Of a DNA stretch of 59,279 bases, positions 37,370 to 43,853 are shown in pieces. Under the pieces are notes generated by a model, which was given only the letters and a program-made list of their open reading frames with translations, ran no database searches and was not told where the DNA came from. Origin of the DNA: an uncultured Pelagibacteraceae bacterium (lineage in GTDB: Bacteria > Pseudomonadota > Alphaproteobacteria > Pelagibacterales > Pelagibacteraceae); the NCBI GenBank assembly GCA_902556825.1, contig CACDXO010000001.1, positions 16,001 through 75,279 on the forward strand, given 5' to 3'. How positions within the stretch are numbered: position 1 is the first letter of the stretch; every line of letters starts with the position of its first letter. The position numbers and the translations under genes are program-made.

Positions 37370-38800
37370 CTAAGAATTTTCATATTTTTTTTGTATTGAC
37401 ATTACATGTGAATTAAGTTCGTCCAAAAATTTTAATTTTTCTTGATCATTTTCATTTGAATATTTGTCTCTAAGTGTATCAATTTCATTGTAGCAAGCGG
37501 ATACAGTCCACCATTTTTCAAATTTTTCACTTAAAATTCTTTTAGAAATAGATCTTTTTATAGATTTCAACATATCAGGTGGTAGTACTTCCGGTGCTTC
37601 TTGATAAATTATTTTTTTACCAAAACCTATAAGTCTATCATCATCAAATTTATCTAGTAATTTCAATTTATCTTGCCAAGATGCAGCATGCCAAGCTGGA
37701 AAAAGTGCAGTATCTTTATTTGAAGTAAATTTATGATAAATGCTCTCTTCTGCATAAATATCAAGTTGAGATTTTGATTGTTCTTTTTCTTCCGCTATTT
37801 CTCTAAGTGCTATAAGGATATTTTGGGAAAACTTTTCATTATCTCTTACTAATTTAGCTCTTTTTTTTATTAAACTTAGGTCCATTGCATTATATGGTTC
37901 AGCTTTCATTCCATATTCTGCATCTAAAATTATTGGTGCCTTATTTGATCTAATAGTTCTTAAAAATTTTGGGGTTTTTTTCATCTCTAATTTTAAATCG
38001 TTAATCGACATATTTAATATTGGCTCAATATCTATACGTAAATCCACAGCCTGCCCCCATTTATAGATTTGGTGAATACAGTGCTTTGGGTGTAAAGGAG
38101 CACACAAATACAATCTGGATTTTCCATAAAAATATTCATTTAATGTTATAATTTCTTCTTTTTTAAAAATTGTTTCAGTATCTGCTCTGCTTGCTGTTCT
38201 TAAAAACATGTCCCAAGTACTTGGTTGTCTTTTTTTAATTATGCTTAGAATTTTGGCAGTTAAAGTTGCATCTGTTAGTGCGCTATGAGCATCACTTGAA
38301 TCTAAACCTTGCATACGTGAAAGTGATTCAAGTTTAAATACTGGATTATTCTTTTCGTTTATTTCTGTTTCTAAAACAGAAGGGTTAACAGCATAGGCGG
38401 CTCTTGCAATATTGATACCATCATGTCTTTTATTTGGAGAAGCATTTGTAATATAAGGATACCTTATACCTTTAAAAAATTCTTTTCTAATTAGTTCGTC
38501 GTCAAAATTTAAATTCGACCAACCTAAAAATATAGATCCTTTCCATTTATTAAAAATTTTTTCAACTTCACCAAGCATTTGATAGTGACTTAAATTTCCT
38601 TGTGTTAGTTGTTTAATACTAGTACGATTCACTATAAGTGCCATAGCTTGTGGAATTTCACCTTCTGGCAATCTACATCTGAATTGAAATCTATCTATTT
38701 CCTTAAAGTTCTGATCAACCAAAACTCCACCAATCTCAATAATACTAGCCCAGTCTGTTGCCGCTGAACTACTTTCAATATCCCAAATAGCTAAATTCAT
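37370..38800 (-). CDS. sbcB: Exodeoxyribonuclease I
   Basis: Degrades single-stranded DNA 3' to 5'. The 476-residue protein starts MNLAIWDIESS (DEDD motif I), has WSNLNFDDELIRKEF (motif II) near 95 and HSALTDATLTAKI (motif III) near 170, followed by the SH3-like and C-terminal SbcB regions. Length matches E. coli ExoI (475). Its downstream neighbour is trxA. Confidence 0.93.
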   Translation of the reverse strand: MNLAIWDIESSSAATDWASIIEIGGVLVDQNFKEIDRFQFRCRLPEGEIPQAMALIVNRTSIKQLTQGNLSHYQMLGEVEKIFNKWKGSIFLGWSNLNFDDELIRKEFFKGIRYPYITNASPNKRHDGINIARAAYAVNPSVLETEINEKNNPVFKLESLSRMQGLDSSDAHSALTDATLTAKILSIIKKRQPSTWDMFLRTASRADTETIFKKEEIITLNEYFYGKSRLYLCAPLHPKHCIHQIYKWGQAVDLRIDIEPILNMSINDLKLEMKKTPKFLRTIRSNKAPIILDAEYGMKAEPYNAMDLSLIKKRAKLVRDNEKFSQNILIALREIAEEKEQSKSQLDIYAEESIYHKFTSNKDTALFPAWHAASWQDKLKLLDKFDDDRLIGFGKKIIYQEAPEVLPPDMLKSIKRSISKRILSEKFEKWWTVSACYNEIDTLRDKYSNENDQEKLKFLDELNSHVMSIQKKYENS

Positions 38801-38930
38801 ATATTAATTTTCTTTTTAAAAAACTATGTTTTGATAGATGTTTAGATTATTTTTTTGATGACTAAACTTTTTGCATCTAAACAAGTAGCAATTTTTAGTA
38901 TTATCTCTTTTAAGAATTTATTAATAAATG
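38801..38930. other. Short intergenic region upstream of sbcB
   Basis: This 130-nt AT-rich gap lies between the sbcB start and the true end of the interrupted nuclease gene. It contains one inverted repeat (GTTTAGA near 38840, TCTAAAC near 38875) that could be a weak terminator of the hisS-hisZ-hisG-nuclease unit. No gene is seen. Confidence 0.35.
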
Positions 38931-39663
38931 TCAACTGAAATTATTTATTTCATAGAATTTTTTTACTCTTCCTAAAAATAAATTTTGATACATAAGTAAA
39001 TCTGCACCTTCAATTTTAAAATCTTGAAATAAATTATCTACAGTACACAATAATATTACTCCTGATGTAATATTTGTTTTGTAAACAACATTATGCGCTA
39101 AAGTATATGCTCCTTTAAACCTGTGCCCCCCTAAAAATTAGAGGGGCCAGGCGCCCTAACTGCAGAAAATAGTCTTGAATATAATCGACTTTTTTTGGTT
39201 TATTTGCTTGTTTAAAATCTATAACTGCTTCTTGCCCTTGATAAACACCTATAAGGTCTGCTGTACCGGCATATTTATGCTCTGGATTTTGGAGTGTAGC
39301 TTCTATTCCATATATTTCCTCTAATTTTCCTTTAATTCCTTTATCTATTATTTCTTTCGCCATATTTTTGTACTGTTCATTTTCCTCAAAAAAACTCTCA
39401 TTTATTCTATTTTTTAAAAACATTTCAATATGTAAGTGCATTGAAGAACCTCTGGCAGATGCTTCATTTTTTATTTTATTAGCCTCAAAATGGCCTACTC
39501 TTTTTTTCCAATTTTCTAAGGCTGCCTTGTCTTCTTCTGATTTGGTTGCCTGTAAAATAGAAGTGACACTTGGTAATTTATTATTATCGAACAAGTAATG
39601 TCTAAACCCATTTTTAAGAGACCTAGATGACTTTGGGTAGGTAAATTTATTATTCCATTTCAT
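38931..39663 (-). CDS. RecB-like PD-(D/E)XK nuclease, interrupted by a 43-nt hairpin insert
   Basis: Read straight through, the gene stops after 182 residues (39115). Skipping 43 nt (39111-39153) restores a frame to a TGA at 38931-38933 and gives 229 residues. The N-terminal part carries nuclease motifs ARGSSMHLHIE, KYAGTADLIGVYQGQEAVID and DFKQANKPK (Asp...Asp-x-Lys). The second part supplies LGAYTLAHNVVYKTNITSG, so the QxxxY motif common in RecB-like nucleases (QLGAY) forms exactly across the junction. It resembles nucleases of phages and alphaproteobacteria. It follows hisG by 14 nt. Whether the full protein is made depends on bypassing or RNA processing. Confidence 0.8.
39111..39153 (-). 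repeat. Hairpin insert 3 (candidate bypass element) in the nuclease gene
   Basis: On the minus strand the last codon before the insert is GGG (39154-39156) and reading resumes with the synonymous GGA (39111-39113). After 2 nt, a 14-nt arm (39138-39151) pairs with a 15-nt arm (39120-39134) around a TTT loop, with a single bulged A. A 6-nt linker leads to the landing GGA. The gap is 40 nt plus the landing codon. In-frame reading meets TAA at 39115-39117. Sequence differs from the infA inserts but the layout is the same. Confidence 0.8.
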
Positions 39664-39677
39664 GTGTTGTATCTTTG

Positions 39678-40361
39678 TTAAGAAATTAATTTAATTATTT
39701 TATTAACACCTTTTTTTTTAGTTGATAGCCTAGATCTCATTAAACAAGCCTGTGACTTTAAAATTTCACCATCATTTAATACTCGAAGTTTGTTAGCTTT
39801 TAAAGTTTGACCACTTGAAGTTATATCAGAAATTAATTCAGAAGTTGAAATATCACCAGCCATTGACTCAGTCGCTCCCCTAGATTTTGCTATATAAAAG
39901 TTAGTTACTCCTCGTGAATACAGATATTGACGAGTAAGATTTGGATATTTTGTGCCAATTCTAATTAATCTTTTGTTCTTTTTTCTAAATTCATCTGCAA
40001 CTTCATCTAAATCTAATGTTGTAAAAACATCAATAAATTCTTGTCTTACAGCTAATACCAAATTTGCAAAACCAAAATTTAGTTTTTTTTCAATTTTTAT
40101 ATTTTTTTGAATATTTATTTCTGACTCTTTTAACAAGTCTAATCCACTTATTCCGATATCAAGTTTTCCAATAGCAATTTGCTCTATAATTTCTCTTGCA
40201 TGTAAAAATAAAACTCTAATATTTTTTCTGTCTTTAATTCTTCCTAATAATTCACGTTTATTATAATAAATTTTTAATTTTTTTTTCTTAAAAATTTTTT
40301 CAGACTCTTCCTTTAGACGCCCCTTTGAAACAATTCCTATATTTATTATTTCTTTAATCAT
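39678..40361 (-). CDS. hisG: ATP phosphoribosyltransferase, short form
   Basis: First enzyme of histidine synthesis. A 227-residue short-form HisG, which needs the HisZ regulatory subunit encoded just upstream. Motifs: GIVSKGRLKEES at the N-terminus, GKLDIGISGLDLL, RIGTKYPNLTRQYL and SRGATES near 160. It overlaps hisZ by 4 nt. Confidence 0.96.
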   Translation of the reverse strand: MIKEIINIGIVSKGRLKEESEKIFKKKKLKIYYNKRELLGRIKDRKNIRVLFLHAREIIEQIAIGKLDIGISGLDLLKESEINIQKNIKIEKKLNFGFANLVLAVRQEFIDVFTTLDLDEVADEFRKKNKRLIRIGTKYPNLTRQYLYSRGVTNFYIAKSRGATESMAGDISTSELISDITSSGQTLKANKLRVLNDGEILKSQACLMRSRLSTKKKGVNKIIKLIS

Positions 40362-41407
40362 AAATTTATTGCAGCTCCTACTGCAGGTATTTTTTTTAAT
40401 CCAAGAATTTTTGATGTTAAACTATTGTATCTTCCCCCAGCGACTAAAGTTTTAACTGACTTTTTAACATTCACTTCAATTGAAAAAATAAATGAACTAT
40501 AATATTCTACATCTTTGCCTCTTCCATTGCTCGTTGAAAACTTAAAATTCACGCCTCTTTGGTTAAGATTTGAAACTGGAAAAAAATCTTTTCCAACAGA
40601 AATATTTAGATTGTATTTTTTATAAAATTTATTCAATTTTTTTGGGGCATCTTTAAGAGAACATTTAATTTTTAAAAACTCTCTAATAATTTTTGCGCTA
40701 TATTTTCCTGTTTCAGCAACTCTAGGATCATTTATCTTTCTTTCATATCTTTCAATTATTTCTCTGTAACTTCTGCCTGCTATAATTTTATTAGGATTTT
40801 CTTTTTTCATCTTTAGATAAGTTTTTTTATCGCCAGCAACGACAATAGGGTCTATATCAGAATTGCTCTGTAAACGCTTCAGAAGCTCTGAAAAATATTT
40901 TTCATTCCAGTAAAACTTTAGCAACCTAGACTTCCAGCGCTGTGGCATAGAAAGCTTGTTAATTAATAGTTCAAATAATTTAAAATTCCCTATTTTTACA
41001 GTTGCTTTTTTGAAACCAAACTTTTTTATAATTTTAATAGATGTATCTAAAATTTCTTTATCATCTTTGTTTTCATTTTTAGATGAAAATATTTCCATTC
41101 CTATTTGTTTAACTATAACATTTTTTTTATTATATGATTTTCTAAACGCACTTCCTGTATAGAAAACTTTTTCTTTAGAATTTGTATTATTTTGAGCATA
41201 TCTTAAAATTGAAGATATGGAGAGATCTGGTGTTAAAGATAAATCTCTACCATCAGAATTATAAAAAGAAAATAAATATTTTCTAAAATTTTCTCCTGAT
41301 CTTTGTAAAATATATTTTGTTTCCAATACTGGATCTAATTCAATATTCTTAAAACCTTTAGACTTTATTAATCTAAGAATTTTATTAGATAATTTTTCTG
41401 ATTTCAT
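40358..41407 (-). CDS. hisZ: ATP phosphoribosyltransferase regulatory subunit
   Basis: A HisRS-like, catalytically inactive subunit that binds HisG and confers histidine feedback. The start is placed at 41407 (MKSEKLSNKILRLIKSKG), giving 349 residues; an ATG 15 nt upstream is also possible. Class II synthetase-like motifs include LTPDLSISSILRYA and VAGGRYNSLTSKILG near the C-terminus. It overlaps hisS by about 23 nt and hisG by 4. Confidence 0.93.
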   Translation of the reverse strand: MKSEKLSNKILRLIKSKGFKNIELDPVLETKYILQRSGENFRKYLFSFYNSDGRDLSLTPDLSISSILRYAQNNTNSKEKVFYTGSAFRKSYNKKNVIVKQIGMEIFSSKNENKDDKEILDTSIKIIKKFGFKKATVKIGNFKLFELLINKLSMPQRWKSRLLKFYWNEKYFSELLKRLQSNSDIDPIVVAGDKKTYLKMKKENPNKIIAGRSYREIIERYERKINDPRVAETGKYSAKIIREFLKIKCSLKDAPKKLNKFYKKYNLNISVGKDFFPVSNLNQRGVNFKFSTSNGRGKDVEYYSSFIFSIEVNVKKSVKTLVAGGRYNSLTSKILGLKKIPAVGAAINL

Positions 41408-42809
41408 TGACCAAGTTTTCAATTTTTATAGATAATTCTTCACCTGTTTTTAGATTTCTTAACTTAACTTCACCTTTTTTTATTTCATCATCTCCATAAA
41501 AAATAACGCATGGAGATTGGATTTTATTCGCATACTCCATCTGTTTTTTAAGTTTACCTTCTCCCGGATAAATTTCTGAACTGATATTGGATGATCTTAG
41601 TTTGTTTAATATACCAAAATAATTTTCAATATTTTTTTGATCAAAAATACATATAACTACTGGTTTTACAGATTTTATTTTGAAATCTTTTTTTTGCATT
41701 AAAGCAAAAACAAGTCTATCAAGACCAAAAGAAACCCCGGTACATGGAACATCTAAGTTTCCAAATCTGTTTATTAAATTATCGTATCTTCCTCCTCCAC
41801 CTACAGATCCAAATTCTATTTCTTTTCCTTTTTGATTTTTAACCTTAAATAATAAATTAGCCTCAAATGTTGTGCCTGTATAATATTCAATTCCTCTTAC
41901 CAATGTAGGAGAGTAAACTATTTGATCTTTGTATTCACTCAGTTCAGTAAGACCAAAAAAGCCCCCTAATTCTCTTATTCCTTCGCTATAAAGAGGACTC
42001 AAATCATCCCAGACTGCTAGTGGAGCAAAACGTGCTGAACCTTTAAAATTTTCTCTTTCCTCATCATACAAACTATTTTCTTTTATATATGCTACAATAC
42101 CATCAATTTGTTTTTTATTTAATTCTGCTCCTTTTGTAAAATCACCAGATTTGTCAGTTCTACCTTTGCCAAGCAAAGATTTAACTCCTTCGATTCCTAT
42201 TCTTTCATATTTATCGACTGCTCGCACGGCAGCAATTCTTTGGTTTTCGTTTTTTATTTCTAAAAAATCCAACAAACCAAAAAAGCATTTTCTATTACTT
42301 ACTCTTATAATAAATTCATTTTTATCTAGTCCACATTTACTTAAAGTTTCAGCCAATAAAATACAAAGCTCTGCATCTGCTTGTGGATTTTTTGTTCCCA
42401 CATAATCTGCATCAAATTGCAAAAATTCTCGAAATCTTCCTGGTCCTGGTTTTTCATTCCTCCAAACAGTGCCTAACTGATATCTTTTAAAAGGTTTTGG
42501 AATCTCGTTATAGTTTTTTGCCACATATCTGGCTAACGGAGCTGTAAGATCGTATCGAAGCGATAACCATTTATTCTCATCTTTAAATGAAAAAACTCCT
42601 TCTCCTGGTCTATCTTTGTCAGGTAAAAATTTGCCAATACTATCCGTATACTCGAAGCTAGGCGTTTCGAGATATTGAAAACCGTACTTAATCATAACTT
42701 CTTTAATATTAGAAATTACAAAGTCTCGGATTAATAATTCTTTTTCTTTTCTATCTATAAAACCTGAAGGTGTTTCCTTTGAAGGTTTTATTTTTTTTTC
42801 TTTTGCCAT
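41385..42809 (-). CDS. hisS: Histidyl-tRNA synthetase
   Basis: Charges tRNA-His. The start is ATG 42809 (MAKEKKIKPSKETPSGF), giving 474 residues; the longer open frame runs into the tRNA-His gene. Motif 2 WRNEKPGPGRFREFLQFDADYVGT and the histidine loops LVRGIEYYTGTTFE and GSVGGGGRYDNL are present. The motif 2 form and the tRNA-His just upstream fit the alphaproteobacterial HisRS variant that recognises tRNA without G-1. A C-terminal anticodon domain begins near 375. Confidence 0.96.
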   Translation of the reverse strand: MAKEKKIKPSKETPSGFIDRKEKELLIRDFVISNIKEVMIKYGFQYLETPSFEYTDSIGKFLPDKDRPGEGVFSFKDENKWLSLRYDLTAPLARYVAKNYNEIPKPFKRYQLGTVWRNEKPGPGRFREFLQFDADYVGTKNPQADAELCILLAETLSKCGLDKNEFIIRVSNRKCFFGLLDFLEIKNENQRIAAVRAVDKYERIGIEGVKSLLGKGRTDKSGDFTKGAELNKKQIDGIVAYIKENSLYDEERENFKGSARFAPLAVWDDLSPLYSEGIRELGGFFGLTELSEYKDQIVYSPTLVRGIEYYTGTTFEANLLFKVKNQKGKEIEFGSVGGGGRYDNLINRFGNLDVPCTGVSFGLDRLVFALMQKKDFKIKSVKPVVICIFDQKNIENYFGILNKLRSSNISSEIYPGEGKLKKQMEYANKIQSPCVIFYGDDEIKKGEVKLRNLKTGEELSIKIENLVNEIRKII

Positions 42810-42813
42810 TTTT

Positions 42814-42890
42814 TGGTACACGAGGGCAGATTCGAACTGCCGACCTTCGGTTCCACAAACCGCTGCTCTAACCAACTGAGCTACTCGTGC
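42814..42890 (-). tRNA. tRNA-His (GTG)
   Basis: 77 nt on the minus strand including encoded CCA. Acceptor GCACGAG pairs with CTCGTGT, D-stem GCTC/GAGC, anticodon loop TTGTGGA with GTG, T-arm with TTCGAAT loop. The acceptor starts with a G1:U72 pair, discriminator is A73, and -1 is A rather than G. This is the unusual alphaproteobacterial form. It lies 4 nt upstream of hisS, the gene for its synthetase. Confidence 0.95.
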
Positions 42891-43118
42891 TCCTGTTATT
42901 GTTTTATACTAAATGTGGATAAATTTAAATTTTAAAATGATTAAATTGCTAGCTTTCAGCCAGCATGAAAATGGTGTCTGTGTGATAAACTAAGTATTTT
43001 AATTTTTTTAATCATTGAGAAATAAATAGCATTTTTTTTTATAAATGCAAGAAAGATTTGTATAGGAATAGCTTAGTTAAAACTAAGAATACTCCTATAC
43101 AATGTTTTAGAAATAGAA
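42891..43118. other. Intergenic region between cold-shock gene and tRNA-His
   Basis: A 228-nt AT-rich gap. It contains a hairpin directly after the cold-shock gene (43062-43103), a smaller GCTGGC/GCTAGC hairpin on the minus strand at about 42950-42967, and a TATAAA box (near 42905-42910) that could serve as -10 for tRNA-His. No open reading frame of note. Confidence 0.4.
43062..43103 (-). terminator. Hairpin after the cold-shock gene, possible terminator
   Basis: GTATAGGA (43062-43069) pairs with TCCTATAC (43096-43103) and CTTAGTT with AACTAAG inside. It starts 16 nt after the cold-shock stop codon. No clean T-run follows on the minus strand, so it could be an mRNA 3' stabilising hairpin instead of an intrinsic terminator. 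Confidence 0.4.
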
Positions 43119-43328
43119 TTAAGATGTTTTTTGAAGTTTTACTGCCGACGGACCCTTGTCTCCGTCCTCAACTTCAAACGTTAGTTCATCTCCCTCATTT
43201 AGGAATCTTAAACCTGCTTCTCTAACTGCAGAAGCATGCACGAACACGTCCTTCTCTTTATCCTCACGTTCAATAAAGCCATACCCTTTTTTGCCATTGA
43301 ACCATTTTACGCGACCTTTTAAACTCAT
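43119..43328 (-). CDS. Cold-shock domain protein
   Basis: The start is placed at ATG 43328 (MSLKGRVKWFNGKKGYGFI), giving 69 residues, the usual CspA size. RNP1 (KGYGFI) and RNP2-like (DVFVHASAV) motifs are intact, so it binds single-stranded nucleic acids and melts RNA structure. The upstream 17 codons of open frame belong to the leader. The leader holds a palindrome (43357-43373), which may serve in temperature or self-control. Confidence 0.95.
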   Translation of the reverse strand: MSLKGRVKWFNGKKGYGFIEREDKEKDVFVHASAVREAGLRFLNEGDELTFEVEDGDKGPSAVKLQKTS

Positions 43329-43356
43329 ATTATCTTTCTTTTGTTGTTGTTTACTT

Positions 43357-43373
43357 AAGCTAAAATTTAGCTT
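43357..43373 (-). promoter_or_regulatory. Palindrome in the cold-shock gene leader
   Basis: AAGCTAAA and TTTAGCTT form an 8-bp inverted repeat around one base, 28 nt upstream of the cold-shock ATG. Between it and the ATG lies an unstructured AC/AG-rich stretch. It may be an mRNA hairpin or an operator. Confidence 0.4.
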
Positions 43374-43458
43374 GGACATTAGTTATTAGATTTTAAAATT
43401 TATTGCAAGCAATAAGATTATAAATAAATGGATCAAATAGTGATTATTTATAAGGTGG

Positions 43459-43533
43459 TGGTGGCCTTGGTTTGAATCGCACAAACGACACATACCTTTT
43501 CAGGGTACTGCTCTACTACTGAGCTACAAGGCC
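43459..43533 (-). tRNA. tRNA-Phe (GAA) with an unusual T-loop
   Basis: 75 nt on the minus strand with CCA. Acceptor GGCCTTG/CAAGGCC, D-arm GCTC/GAGC, anticodon arm GTACC-CTGAAAA-GGTAT with GAA, variable loop GTGTC, T-stem GTTTG/CAAAC. The T-loop reads TGCGATT; position 55, nearly always U (pseudouridine), is G. CCA is encoded and then repeated. Its 5' end lies 2 nt after the infA stop, so the two are probably cotranscribed. Confidence 0.88.
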
Positions 43534-43535
43534 AT

Positions 43536-43851
43536 TTAAAACCTAAAAATTATTCTACCTTTAGTTAAATCATATGGACTAACTTCTACTGTAACATTGT
43601 CTCCAATTTAACAAGAATGACTAGCCCCCAACTCAAAAGAGTCGGGGGCTAGCCCCCTTGTAATACTCGAATTCTATTTTTTCTGGTGTAAAGACTAGTC
43701 CCCAACTAATTAAAGTTGGGGACTAGCCCCTTAATTTGCCCGCCGTATGTGCAGTAATTATATGATTATTTTCTAGCTGCACTCTAAACATAGCATTTGG
43801 AAGTAGGTCAATAACCTTTCCTTTGAATTCTAGTGTATCTTGTTTTGCCAA
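43536..43851 (-). CDS. infA: Translation initiation factor IF-1, interrupted by two hairpin inserts
   Basis: Starts with TTG at 43851, 2 nt after hisD, and reads [20 protein letters not shown]..., then TAHTAGKLR (41 codons) before insert 1 brings a TAG. Skipping 47 nt gives KNRIRVLQ, then insert 2 brings another TAG; skipping 53 nt gives [20 protein letters not shown] and a TAA at 43536-43538. The 316-bp locus minus 100 nt equals 216 bp, a 71-residue IF1 collinear with E. coli IF1 (72). hisD-infA is a conserved alphaproteobacterial neighbourhood. IF1 is essential, so decay is unlikely unless a second copy exists. Confidence 0.88.
43602..43654 (-). repeat. Hairpin insert 2 (candidate bypass element) in infA
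   Basis: The last codon before the insert is GGG (43655-43657) and the frame resumes at GGA (43602-43604), both Gly. The hairpin starts at the very next base: arms 43639-43654 and 43619-43634, 16 bp, TTTT loop, 36 nt in total. A 14-nt linker leads to GGA. The second codon after take-off is TAG (43649-43651). Gap 50 nt plus landing codon, close to the 50-nt coding gap of T4 gene 60. Confidence 0.85.
43682..43728 (-). repeat. Hairpin insert 1 (candidate bypass element) in infA
   Basis: The last codon before the insert is AGG (43729-43731) and the frame resumes at AGA (43682-43684), both Arg. The hairpin starts at the next base: arms 43714-43728 and 43693-43707, 15 bp with a 6-nt loop, 36 nt in total like insert 2. 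An 8-nt linker follows. The second codon after take-off is TAG. Compared with insert 2, one T:A pair is C:G and one A:U pair is G:U, so the pairing is kept while the sequence changes. Confidence 0.85.
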
Positions 43852-43853
43852 AT

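Noticed and set aside
39111-39153. Sequencing or assembly error causing the frame break
   Set aside because: Three separate complete hairpins, with matched NGG/NGA junctions, are not a pattern expected from base-call errors.
42810-42875. Longer hisS N-terminus
   Set aside because: The extension reads through the tRNA-His gene; the start at 42809 fits the family.
43602-43728. Group I, group II or tRNA-type introns in infA
   Set aside because: The inserts are 47 and 53 nt, far too short for catalytic introns, and no bulge-helix-bulge motif is formed at the junctions. RNA excision by another route is kept as an alternative.
43602-43728. Paired hairpins as transcription terminators
   Set aside because: They lie inside the coding sequence of infA and are not followed by T-runs on the minus strand.
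43536-43851. infA as a simple pseudogene
   Set aside because: Every segment outside the two inserts keeps full reading frame and conserved residues, and the total after removal is exactly 216 nt. A decaying gene would show scattered changes. It remains possible only if an intact infA exists elsewhere.
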